DNA of 64,000 nucleotides. Source: an uncultured Clostridia bacterium. GTDB lineage: Bacteria; Bacillota; Clostridia; Christensenellales; Aristaeellaceae. Positions 16,019-23,276 of this stretch are shown one piece after another. The stretch is from NCBI GenBank assembly GCA_934636105.1, contig CAKTZR010000001.1, forward strand, positions 266,354 through 330,353. Direction: 5' to 3'. Positions within the stretch are counted from its first letter, which is position 1. Each line of letters opens with the position of its first letter. The translations under genes and the position numbers were made by a program. Below the pieces are notes generated by a model that searched no databases, was not told the DNA's origin, and saw nothing but the letters and a program-made list of their open reading frames with translations.

Positions 16019-16669
16019 TTTTTTTAGCAGGTCTCGCTCCATTTTTGTCATGTATAGCTCGTGCTTCAACCGTGCGATTTCTATCTGAGCTTTTTCCAGT
16101 TCTGTTCGGGCTTCCTGATCCACGATCCGTTTCCCGCGGCGATCCTCCAAGCCAGCTTCACCCAACTCCTTGAATTTCTTTACCCATGTATACACCTGCT
16201 GGTAACTCACATTGTACTTGATAGCTGCTGCACCGAAATTACTCCCGTTCTCAAGGCAATCCCTGACGATGGCTATACGTTCTTCCTGTGTGGTTTCTCG
16301 TCCCTGTTTCATGCGGCTTCCTCCTGACATCTGGCATTCAAAGTTTCTGCCGCTATTATACACCTTTATCCAATCTCTGATTTGACTGGTTGAACGCAGT
16401 CCGTACTTTGCTGCAATTTCTCTTTGTGAAAGATTTCCCTTTACGTATTCTCTCACGGCTTGTGCCTTTAATTCACTTGAATAGACCATGTTGCGCTCTT
16501 GCTCTCGAAATGCTTCCGCTCCGTGTGCTTTGTACCTGAATACCCATTCGCGAACTTGGGATTCATCTACGTCCAATCGACGCGCTGCTTCTCCCGCGCT
16601 CATCCGGCCCTCAACGCAGGCTTTTGCTGCTTCTGTTCGTTCCTCTGGCGTAACTTTTTCTCTAGGCAT
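15980..16669 (-). CDS. IS3-family transposase OrfA
   Basis: 229-residue DNA-binding protein with successive helix-turn-helix segments at about 10-40 (AGEAARRLDVDESQVREWVFRY), 65-100 (SQREIAAKYGL) and 125-170 (FGAAAIKYNVSYQQVYTWVKK), followed by a leucine-zipper-like coiled coil. This length and repeated HTH layout fit the IS150 subgroup. The ATG follows GGGAG. An A7 run (16025-16019) near the 3' end, read as CTA AAA AAA CTG, is a classic -1 slip site joining it to OrfB. Confidence 0.87.
   Translation of the reverse strand: MPREKVTPEERTEAAKACVEGRMSAGEAARRLDVDESQVREWVFRYKAHGAEAFREQERNMVYSSELKAQAVREYVKGNLSQREIAAKYGLRSTSQIRDWIKVYNSGRNFECQMSGGSRMKQGRETTQEERIAIVRDCLENGSNFGAAAIKYNVSYQQVYTWVKKFKELGEAGLEDRRGKRIVDQEARTELEKAQIEIARLKHELYMTKMERDLLKKLDELERRDAFRK
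16019..16025 (-). promoter_or_regulatory. Programmed -1 frameshift site (A AAA AAA)
   Basis: Seven A on the minus strand at the OrfA/OrfB overlap. Slipping by -1 moves from the OrfA frame into the long OrfB frame, which is open from this point onward. Confidence 0.75.
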
Positions 16670-16673
16670 AGAA

Positions 16674-16732
16674 ATGCTCCCTTCATGATGAACAGTGTTT
16701 TTCTATTTCACTGTCTCTCATAAAGGGAGCAT
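16674..16732 (-). promoter_or_regulatory. Hairpin that could mask the OrfA ribosome-binding site
   Basis: ATGCTCCCTT (16732-16723) and AAGGGAGCAT (16683-16674) are perfectly complementary over 10 bp on the minus-strand transcript. The 3' arm is the OrfA Shine-Dalgarno. Only transcripts entering from outside, such as mntP read-through, contain both arms. Confidence 0.6.
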
Positions 16733-16771
16733 ATCAGCAGGCCGCTGCGGGGTTTGATATTCAAGAGGAAA

Positions 16772-17332
16772 TTACGCAATCAGATGCTCGATAAGGATTT
16801 TAAGCCCCATGGCAATGAGCACAACGCCGCCCAGAAATTCGGCACGGGACTTGTATCGATCGCCGAAAATGCTGCCGACCTTCACACCGATGACGCTGCA
16901 AACAAACGTTGTCAGGCCGATAAACAGCACGGCAGGCACGATGTTGACCTGAAGGAAAGCGAAGGATACGCCGACGGCCAGCGCGTCGATGCTCGTCGCG
17001 ACAGCCAGCGGAAGCATAGAACGCCAGGAAAAATCTGGCGTCGCTTCTTCTTCCTCCTCCTTGCTGCGCGATTCGCGGATCATGTTGAAGCCGATGAGGG
17101 CGAGCAGGGCAAACGCGATATACGAGGAGATGGACGAAACCAGCGTTTCAAACTGCGCGCCGAGCAGATAGCCAATGCTCGGCATGATGGCCTGAAAAGC
17201 GCCGAAGTATAGACCGCAGATCAGCATGTGCCTGACCTTGCATTTGCCGACGGAAAGTCCCTTGCAGATGGAGACGGCGAAAGCGTCCATCGATAAGCCG
17301 ACGGCGATGACAAACAATTCCCAAAGATCCAT
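16772..17332 (-). CDS. mntP: Manganese efflux pump MntP
   Basis: 186-residue membrane protein of the MntP (YebN) family, exporting Mn2+. Six helices; two homologous halves carry GLSMDAFAVSICKGL (about 12-26) and ATSIDALAVGVSFAF (about 108-122), whose Asp residues are part of the transport site. A charged loop (SKEEEEEATP) separates the halves. The ATG at 17332 follows GGGAGGAAC. The gene lies under a yybP-ykoY riboswitch, which strongly supports a manganese role. The IS3 copy sits just downstream. Confidence 0.93.
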   Translation of the reverse strand: MDLWELFVIAVGLSMDAFAVSICKGLSVGKCKVRHMLICGLYFGAFQAIMPSIGYLLGAQFETLVSSISSYIAFALLALIGFNMIRESRSKEEEEEATPDFSWRSMLPLAVATSIDALAVGVSFAFLQVNIVPAVLFIGLTTFVCSVIGVKVGSIFGDRYKSRAEFLGGVVLIAMGLKILIEHLIA

Positions 17333-17375
17333 GACGTGTGTTCCTCCCTGACGTTTTGTGATGCAGCAGGGCAAC

Positions 17376-17402
17376 AAAAAAGACCAACCTGCCGCAAGGT
17401 GG
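17376..17402 (-). terminator. Terminator of the mntP leader
   Basis: Minus strand CCACCT...AGGTTGG (one bulge) followed by TCTTTTTT, between the riboswitch aptamer and the mntP ribosome-binding site. Expression platform of the riboswitch. Confidence 0.7.
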
Positions 17403-17437
17403 AAAAGATGCGCAGATTAGTCTCGTCATTTCATATA

Positions 17438-17512
17438 AAGCCAGAGGTGGACGCCCCAGTATGTTGGCCTTATCACGTCCAGACGCAGGACGCTGACTAC
17501 TCCCTAATGTCC
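17438..17512 (-). promoter_or_regulatory. yybP-ykoY manganese riboswitch
   Basis: On the minus strand the leader contains GGGAGTAG, a variable hairpin, GGCCAACATACT and GGGGCGTCCACC, the two conserved loops of the yybP-ykoY class in correct order. It lies between a sigma-A promoter and a terminator before mntP. By analogy with the E. coli and Lactococcus examples, Mn2+ binding should raise expression of the exporter. Confidence 0.85.
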
Positions 17513-17516
17513 CCTC

Positions 17517-17545
17517 ATTATAAGGGATATAGCGAAAAAAGTCAA
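17517..17545 (-). promoter_or_regulatory. Promoter of the mntP leader
   Basis: Minus strand TTGACT (17545-17540), 17-base spacer, perfect TATAAT (17522-17517), directly before the riboswitch. Confidence 0.82.
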
Positions 17546-17554
17546 GCAATTTGA

Positions 17555-17588
17555 CAAAAGAAAAGCATGCCCTCTTTCGAAAGCATGC
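17555..17588 (-). terminator. Terminator of the nucleoside ABC operon
   Basis: GCATGC repeated in inverted orientation around a TTTCGAAAGA loop, followed by TTTTCTTTT on the minus strand, 9 bases after the last gene. Confidence 0.8.
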
Positions 17589-17596
17589 GATTCTGG

Positions 17597-18583
17597 TTAA
17601 CGTTCTTCGCGGAAGTATGCAAGTCCCAAACTGGCCGGGGGCTGATTCTCGCGCTTTTTGCGCAGCGAGGTGACGACCAGCACGACGATGGTCACCAGAT
17701 AGGGCACCATCTGGATGAGATCGGTCACATAGCCGGGCACGGAGATATGCAGCAGCGTCGGCAGAAACTGATACAGCCAGTAAAGCAGGCCGAACAGGTA
17801 CGAACCCCAGATGGCGTTCAGCGGTTTCCACGTTGTGAAGATGACCAGCGCAACGGCCAGCCAACCCAGCGCCTCAATCTGCGTGGTGGTCGCCCAAATG
17901 CCCTGGTTGTAATCCAGCACGTAATACAGGCCGCCGAGACCGGAAATACCCGCGCCCAGACAGGTTGCCAGATATTTATATTTGGTGACGCTGATGCCAG
18001 CTGCATCCGCAGTCGCCGGATTTTCGCCGATGGCGCGCAGATTCAAGCCGACTCTCGTGTGATTCAAAATGTGGTGCAGAACGATGGCCAGCAGGATGGC
18101 GGCATATACCATGAAGCCATAATTGAAAAGCGTCTGTCCGATAATACCCAGATTCGGAAGAATTGGTAGCTTGGTTTGGAAGGTCTTGTAGACCATGCTC
18201 TGCGTGGCCGTGCTGCCGTTAAGAATATACACGCCGAAAAAGTTCGCAACGCCCATGCCGAACGTGGTCAACGCAAGGCCGGTCACGTTTTGATTGGCGC
18301 GCAGGCTGATGGTCAGGAAGCTGTAAATCAGGCCGCCGAGCATCGATGCGGCAAACGCACAAAGCAGCGAAATCAGCACGCAAAGCGCCATATTGGGATT
18401 GGCCGCGCTGTTTTCATACATATAGGCGCTTGCAAATCCAGCAAAGCCGCCCAGATACATGATGCCGGGTACGCCAAGGTTCAGATTGCCGCTCTTTTCG
18501 GTGATAATTTCGCCCATCGCGCCATACATGATGATGGTGCCGAAGGGGATCGCGCGCATGATCCATGCGATAAGCGTGTCCAT
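17597..18583 (-). CDS. BMP-type ABC importer, permease 2
   Basis: 328-residue membrane permease of the branched-chain/BMP group (NupQ/YufQ-like), about 8-9 helices, with the family segment GEIITEKSGNLNLGVPG near the N terminus and GENPATADAAGIS in the middle. The ATG follows AAGGAGGTCTGCTG and overlaps the upstream permease stop, so the two are coupled. It should pair with the other permease to import purine nucleosides. Last gene of a four-gene operon. Confidence 0.88.
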   Translation of the reverse strand: MDTLIAWIMRAIPFGTIIMYGAMGEIITEKSGNLNLGVPGIMYLGGFAGFASAYMYENSAANPNMALCVLISLLCAFAASMLGGLIYSFLTISLRANQNVTGLALTTFGMGVANFFGVYILNGSTATQSMVYKTFQTKLPILPNLGIIGQTLFNYGFMVYAAILLAIVLHHILNHTRVGLNLRAIGENPATADAAGISVTKYKYLATCLGAGISGLGGLYYVLDYNQGIWATTTQIEALGWLAVALVIFTTWKPLNAIWGSYLFGLLYWLYQFLPTLLHISVPGYVTDLIQMVPYLVTIVVLVVTSLRKKRENQPPASLGLAYFREER

Positions 18584-19683
18584 CAGCAGACCTCCTTACC
18601 CGCGTGGCCGCGGAAAATCGCCTTGTAGTTGATGAAAAATTCGCTGCCGAGAATGAAGAACAGGATGACGCCCGCGATGATGTCGCTGGCAAAGTCATTG
18701 AGGTTATAGGCCGAAGCGATTTCCGCCGCGCCCTTTTCGAGGAAAATCAGCAGGAAGGAAATCAACGCCATGGTGAACGTGTTGAATTTGGCCAGCCATG
18801 CGACGATAATCGCGGTAAAGCCGTTGCCACCCGCCGTTCCTGTGGAAATTGCCTGATCGCGGCCGCCGACGATCAGGAAGCCCGTCAAGCCGCAGAGCGC
18901 ACCGGAAAGAATCATTGTGCGGATGATAACTTTGCCGACATTGATGCCGGCATAACGCGCGGTATTTTCGCTTTCGCCGACGACAGAAATTTCGTAACCC
19001 TGCTTGGAATAGCGCAGGTAGCAGTACATGGCGATAACCAGAACGACAACGACGATCAGGTTAATCGTGTAACGCTGGCCCATGATCTGGGGGAACCAAC
19101 CCGCCTTGGTTTTCATGTTCAGCTTGCCCAGACTGGAGGCTTGTCCGCGCCAGATGTTGACGCAGCAGGCGACAATCTGAATGGCAACATAGTTCATCAT
19201 CAGCGTGAACAGCGTTTCATTCGTGGAAAAGCGCGCTTTGAACCACGCGGGAATGAAGCCCCACAGCGCACCTGCCAGCACGCTGGCAACGAGCATCGCC
19301 GTATACAGCAGGGCGTTCGGAATTATGCCGCCATAGTAGACCATCACGGCGGCGGTGGCCAGCGCGCCCATCAGCACCTGTCCTTCCGCGCCAGTGTTCC
19401 AGAAACGCATCTTGAAAGCGGGGGCGAGCGCAATACCGATCAGTAGCAGGGAAGCAAGATCGCGCATCGCCCAGGAGAAGCGCATGGTTGTGCTGAACGT
19501 GCCCTGAATCATTGCTTTGTAAACGTCGATGGGGTTGAGTCCCGTGACGAAGAAGATGAACAACGCATCCACCACCAGCGCCAGCAGGACGGCGAACAGA
19601 CGAATGGCAATCTTCTTTTTCATAGGCATTTCGCCGCGCTTGACGACGCGGACAAACGGCTCATGAATGCTTTTGCTTTGCAT
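18583..19683 (-). CDS. BMP-type ABC importer, permease 1
   Basis: 366-residue permease (NupP/YufP-like). After a charged cytoplasmic start (MQSKSIHEPFVRVVKRGEM) come about ten helices; LLIGIALAPAFKMRFWNTGAEGQ and GESENTARYAGINVGKV are family signatures. The true start is the ATG at 19683, overlapping the ATPase stop (TGATG) behind AAAAAGGAGG. A longer frame to 19815 would lie inside the ATPase gene. It forms the channel with permease 2. Confidence 0.88.
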   Translation of the reverse strand: MQSKSIHEPFVRVVKRGEMPMKKKIAIRLFAVLLALVVDALFIFFVTGLNPIDVYKAMIQGTFSTTMRFSWAMRDLASLLLIGIALAPAFKMRFWNTGAEGQVLMGALATAAVMVYYGGIIPNALLYTAMLVASVLAGALWGFIPAWFKARFSTNETLFTLMMNYVAIQIVACCVNIWRGQASSLGKLNMKTKAGWFPQIMGQRYTINLIVVVVLVIAMYCYLRYSKQGYEISVVGESENTARYAGINVGKVIIRTMILSGALCGLTGFLIVGGRDQAISTGTAGGNGFTAIIVAWLAKFNTFTMALISFLLIFLEKGAAEIASAYNLNDFASDIIAGVILFFILGSEFFINYKAIFRGHAGKEVC

Positions 19684-21233
19684 CAGGCAACGCCTCCTTT
19701 TTCCTGCGGATCGCGGAGCTTGGTCATCAGCAGGCCGACTTCTTCCTTGTTGGTTTTTCGGCCATCGACAATGCCGTTGTTTTTGCCGCCGCAGAGCACG
19801 AGCACACGGTCGCACAGATCGATCAGCACGTCGAGATCCTCGCCGACGTAGATGATTGAAACGCCTTTCTGTTTCTGCTCGTTGAGCAGGTGATAGATCG
19901 TGTAGCTCGTATTGATATCCAGACCACGGACGGCATAAGCGGTCATCAGTACGGAAGGACTTGCCGCAATTTCGCGGCCGACGAGCACTTTCTGCACATT
20001 GCCGCCGGAAAGACGGGAAACCGGGGTAGAGACGGACGGCGTAACCACACCGAGCGATTCCTTGATTTCTTCGGCCAGATGGCGCGGCGTGCGGCGGTCA
20101 GCGATGGGCGAATGACCCTGGCCATAGCTCTTGAGCATCATGTTGTCGATCATGCCCATTGAGCCGACCAGACCCATGCCCAATCGATCTTCGGGAACGA
20201 AGGAGAGGTGAACGCCCATGTCGCGGATGTCCTTGGGCGATTTGCCGATCAGCTGTTCGGCGGTGGAGTCGCGGTCGTCGTCGGGATAATAGACGATGCT
20301 GGAGCCATCGTCTGTTTGCTGCAAACCGGCAATAGCCTCCAGCAGTTCCTTTTGTCCGTTGCCGGAAATACCGGCGATGCCCAGAATTTCGCCGCTGAAC
20401 GCTTCGAAGGAGATGTTGTCCAGCACGCGCACGTCCTCTGCGTTGGTGACGCTCAAATTATGCACGCTCAAGCGCAGATGCGGATTGACGGGCTGCGGGC
20501 GCTCGATGTTCAGCTCGACCTTTTTACCGACCATCATTTCGGTCAGCGACGCTTCGTTGGCTTCGGCGGTTTCCACTGTGCCGACGTATTCGCCCTTGCG
20601 CAGAATTGAAACCCGGTCGGAAATTTCAAGCACTTCATGCAGCTTGTGGGTGATGATGATGATGGATTTACCGTCTTCACGCATATTACGCATGACGTGG
20701 AACAGCTTTTCCGTTTCCTGCGGCGTGAGCACAGCCGTCGGCTCATCCAGAATCAGAATCTGCGCACCGCGATAGAGCATTTTGATGATTTCAAGCGTCT
20801 GCTTCTGGCTGACGCTCATTTCATAGACCTTTTGATCCAGATCAATGTCAAACGCATAACGTTCGCAGATGGCGTGCGCCTTTTGACGAATGGCTTTCAG
20901 GTCATATTTTTCATGTTGATCCATGACGAGCGCGATGTTTTCCACTGCGGTGAAGACGTCGATGAGTTTGAAATGTTGGTGAACCATGCCGATTCCAAGC
21001 GCATAAGCGTCTTTCGGACTGCGGATTTCCACAGGCTTTTCATCAATCAGAATTTCACCGCTGTCGGGGTAGTAGATACCGGCGATCATGTTCATCAGGG
21101 TGGTTTTGCCGCTTCCGTTTTCGCCAAGCAGGGAGAGAATTTCGCTGCGCCGGACGGTCAGAGAGACGTCCCTGTTGGCGACGACGTTGCCAAATGTCTT
21201 GGTGATGTGGCGCAATTCAATGGCGTTTTGCAT
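19683..21233 (-). CDS. BMP-type ABC importer, double ATPase subunit
   Basis: 516-residue tandem ATPase (NupO/YufO-like). The first domain has Walker A GENGSGKT (37-44), a degenerate signature (MSVSQKQTLEI) and Walker B LILDEPTAVL. The second has GISGNGQKE, an intact LSGGNVQKV signature and a degenerate Walker B (VLMTAYAVRGLD), so hydrolysis is probably uneven between the sites, as in related two-domain ATPases. It drives nucleoside import. It is separated from the binding-protein gene by a strong hairpin that probably lowers expression relative to the binding protein. Confidence 0.9.
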   Translation of the reverse strand: MQNAIELRHITKTFGNVVANRDVSLTVRRSEILSLLGENGSGKTTLMNMIAGIYYPDSGEILIDEKPVEIRSPKDAYALGIGMVHQHFKLIDVFTAVENIALVMDQHEKYDLKAIRQKAHAICERYAFDIDLDQKVYEMSVSQKQTLEIIKMLYRGAQILILDEPTAVLTPQETEKLFHVMRNMREDGKSIIIITHKLHEVLEISDRVSILRKGEYVGTVETAEANEASLTEMMVGKKVELNIERPQPVNPHLRLSVHNLSVTNAEDVRVLDNISFEAFSGEILGIAGISGNGQKELLEAIAGLQQTDDGSSIVYYPDDDRDSTAEQLIGKSPKDIRDMGVHLSFVPEDRLGMGLVGSMGMIDNMMLKSYGQGHSPIADRRTPRHLAEEIKESLGVVTPSVSTPVSRLSGGNVQKVLVGREIAASPSVLMTAYAVRGLDINTSYTIYHLLNEQKQKGVSIIYVGEDLDVLIDLCDRVLVLCGGKNNGIVDGRKTNKEEVGLLMTKLRDPQEKGGVA

Positions 21234-21267
21234 AAGCTGCCGCTCACTCCTTCAAGTAGATAAACAG

Positions 21268-21298
21268 CGAAAAGGGAAGCGGATGGCTTCCCTTTTCG
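21268..21298 (-). terminator. Attenuating hairpin between the binding-protein and ATPase genes
   Basis: 13-bp perfect stem (CGAAAAGGGAAGC/GCTTCCCTTTTCG) with a five-base loop. The T run is short, so part of the transcripts probably continue, giving more binding protein than transporter. Confidence 0.7.
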
Positions 21299-21318
21299 TT
21301 TCAGACTCAGAGAGGGGA

Positions 21319-22554
21319 TTACTGCGCGTCCTCCACGATGCCGTCAATGCGGAGGGTGAAGTACGGAGCGCTGCGGAAGGTGGATTCTTCGAACGCGCCG
21401 TCCACAATGCCTTCGTAAGTTTCGCCCTGATAGGCGACGGTGCCGGTCGCCCAATCCATGATGGTCATGTCGCAGGGCGCAGAGGTGACGGTCTCACCGT
21501 TCACAGTGAAGGTAGCGGTGTCGAAGACTTTCAGGCTGCCGTCGCGCAGAGCGGCTTCAACCTCGGCAACCTTTTCAGCCGTGCCGGCAGCGCAGGACGG
21601 GCCAAGCGTCGTGATGGCCACAGCGCCGTCATCATAGCCCTTCGCCCAGTCGGAAGCGATTTCTTCGCCGTTCATCGCGGCCTGGAACAGCTCCTTGTAG
21701 AACACGGACCACACGTTGGTCGCGGAGGTCAGCGCCGCAGTCGGAGCGGTCGGAAGCATATCGATGTTGTAGCCGATGGAGTAGCAGATCGTGCCCGCAT
21801 CCTGGAGCTTCTGCACGGCAGCCGGAGCGCCGGTGGAGTCAGCATGCTGACCGATGATGACGCAGCCCTTCGCGACGAGCGCTTCGGCGGCGGCGCCTTC
21901 CTTGTCGATATCAAACCAGGAGTTGGTGTACATGACTTCCATGGTCACGTTCGGCACGATGGAGCGAACGCCGAGGAAGAAAGCGGTGTAGCCGGAAACG
22001 ACCTCGGCGTAGTTATAAGCGCCGACATAGCCGATCTTCACATTGCCGTCCGCATCGAAGGAATTCGGCTGCTTCTCGGCAGAGAGGGTGCCGTCGCCAA
22101 GCATTTCAGCCAGCTTCATGCCGGCCACAACGCCGGACACGTAGCGGGACTGATACACCTTGGTGAACGCGTTCTTGAGGTTGTCAAGGCCGGAAAGCGC
22201 GGCGAAATCGCCCGTCATGGCGACGAAGGTCACGTCCGGATATTCCTCGGCGGCCAGCGCCATGTAGGACTGATGGCCGTAGGAGTTGGAAACGATCAGG
22301 TTGCAGCCCTGGCCGACCAGGTCAAGCGCGCTGTCGTAGCAGGTTTGGTCTTCCGGCACCTTGTATTTCCAGACGATCTGATCGGAAAGACCAAGCTCGG
22401 CGGCAGCCTGCTTGATGCCTTCCATATGAGCGAGGGTGTAGCCTTCGGTTTCGTCACCGAGCATCACAGCGCCAATCTTCAGGTCGGCGGCCATCGCGAC
22501 GCAGGCAGCCATGCACAGCATAGCGGCGAGCACCAGAGCAATCAGCTTCTTCAT
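21319..22554 (-). CDS. BMP-family nucleoside-binding protein
   Basis: 411-residue extracellular binding protein of the Bmp/PnrA/NupN family. The signal sequence (MKKLIALVLAAMLCMAACVAMA) contains a possible but weak lipobox before Cys18. The mature part starts LKIGAVMLGDETEGYTLAHMEG. Family features include DLVGQGCNLIVSNSYGHQ, ADGNVKIGYVGAYNYAEVVSGYTAFFLG and GQHADSTGAPAAVQ. Its ligand is most likely purine nucleosides. It is the first gene of the operon, with its own strong promoter. Confidence 0.9.
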   Translation of the reverse strand: MKKLIALVLAAMLCMAACVAMAADLKIGAVMLGDETEGYTLAHMEGIKQAAAELGLSDQIVWKYKVPEDQTCYDSALDLVGQGCNLIVSNSYGHQSYMALAAEEYPDVTFVAMTGDFAALSGLDNLKNAFTKVYQSRYVSGVVAGMKLAEMLGDGTLSAEKQPNSFDADGNVKIGYVGAYNYAEVVSGYTAFFLGVRSIVPNVTMEVMYTNSWFDIDKEGAAAEALVAKGCVIIGQHADSTGAPAAVQKLQDAGTICYSIGYNIDMLPTAPTAALTSATNVWSVFYKELFQAAMNGEEIASDWAKGYDDGAVAITTLGPSCAAGTAEKVAEVEAALRDGSLKVFDTATFTVNGETVTSAPCDMTIMDWATGTVAYQGETYEGIVDGAFEESTFRSAPYFTLRIDGIVEDAQ

Positions 22555-22607
22555 GCGTGTTTTCCTCCTTGAATTGAACCGATGAACATAAGATGAATGA
22601 CGCAGAT

Positions 22608-22636
22608 ATCATACCGCGTTTTCAGAACCTTGTAAA
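22608..22636 (-). promoter_or_regulatory. Promoter of the nucleoside importer operon
   Basis: Minus strand TTTACA (22636-22631), 17-base spacer, TATGAT (22613-22608), about 55 bases before the binding-protein gene. Confidence 0.75.
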
Positions 22637-22690
22637 GAGAAAAAATAAAAATAACAAAAACTATATCGAATAAAGCACTGCGCATCTTTT

Positions 22691-22718
22691 TTAATGTTCG
22701 TAACGATACGAACATTAA
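22691..22718. promoter_or_regulatory. Perfect 12-bp inverted repeat, PurBox-like operator candidate
   Basis: TTAATGTTCGTA-ACGA-TACGAACATTAA, upstream of the importer promoter. Each arm contains CGAACATT, similar to the Bacillus PurR box (CCGAACWWT). No T run follows on either strand, so it is not a terminator. Regulation of a purine transporter by PurR would make sense, but the assignment is inference. Confidence 0.55.
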
Positions 22719-22752
22719 AATTGAAAAAGAGCCGTACAATGGCGGCTCCACA

Positions 22753-23121
22753 TCAACGGGCGGGCACGATTTCCAGCCAGTATCCGTCCGGGTCTTCGAT
22801 GAAATAAATACCCATCGCTTCGTTTTCAAAGCAGATGCAACCCATTTGGCTGTGTTTGGCGTGGGCTGCCGCGAAATCATCCGTGCGGAAAGCCAGGTGG
22901 AATTCGCATTCGCCGAGATCATATTTTTGCGGATGATCACGCAGCCATGTCAGTTCCAGTTCAAAGGATTCCGTGTCGTCTGCCAGATAAACAATGATGA
23001 AGGAGCCGTTGGCCGCATTTTTGCGGCGCACCTCATGCAGCCCAAGCGCCTCCTGATAAAAGGCGATAGAGGTTTCCAGATTGCTGACGTTGTAGTTTTC
23101 ATGAACCATGGTAAAGGACAT
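22753..23121 (-). CDS. VOC/glyoxalase-fold protein
   Basis: 122-residue protein of the glyoxalase I fold. Two beta-alpha-beta-beta-beta modules and the metal-ligand positions expected for GloA-like proteins are visible: VHENYNVSNL (His), ELELTW (Glu), EFHLAFRT (His) and GYWLEIVPA (Glu). This fits a lactoylglutathione lyase-like enzyme detoxifying methylglyoxal, though low-G+C Gram-positive bacteria may use another thiol. The ATG at 23121 follows AAAGGAGGAAGC. Single gene between the importer operon and the divergent MATE gene. Confidence 0.82.
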   Translation of the reverse strand: MSFTMVHENYNVSNLETSIAFYQEALGLHEVRRKNAANGSFIIVYLADDTESFELELTWLRDHPQKYDLGECEFHLAFRTDDFAAAHAKHSQMGCICFENEAMGIYFIEDPDGYWLEIVPAR

Positions 23122-23212
23122 CGTGCTTCCTCCTTTGATGTTTTTATGGATATATGGACAGTATATCATAATTCCGGTGAAAAAGAAAAGCGTCAAATTT
23201 GTTGCGCCTTCG

Positions 23213-23241
23213 TTTACAAATGCAAAAGGATATGATATAGT
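23213..23241 (+). promoter_or_regulatory. Promoter of the MATE gene
   Basis: TTTACA (23213-23218), 17-base spacer, TATAGT (23236-23241), followed 36 bases later by the start codon. Confidence 0.7.
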
Positions 23242-23276
23242 GATTTTATCGCGATTTTTCGCGCACGGAGGGGAAA

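Larger units (their letters stand above)
14992..16731 (-). mobile_element. IS3-family insertion sequence (complete copy)
   Basis: About 1.74 kb with an orfA/orfB pair on the minus strand and a -1 slip site. The left end is shared with a second copy beginning at 63902. The right end is placed after GGGAGCA at 16731 by imperfect terminal similarity (CTCC and TGA.AGA...TGAA on both inward-facing ends). Exact ends and target duplication are not certain. It lies between attR and mntP. Confidence 0.8.

Noticed and set aside
22691..22718. Terminator of the VOC gene
   Set aside because: The stem is strong but neither strand has a T run after it; an operator is more likely.
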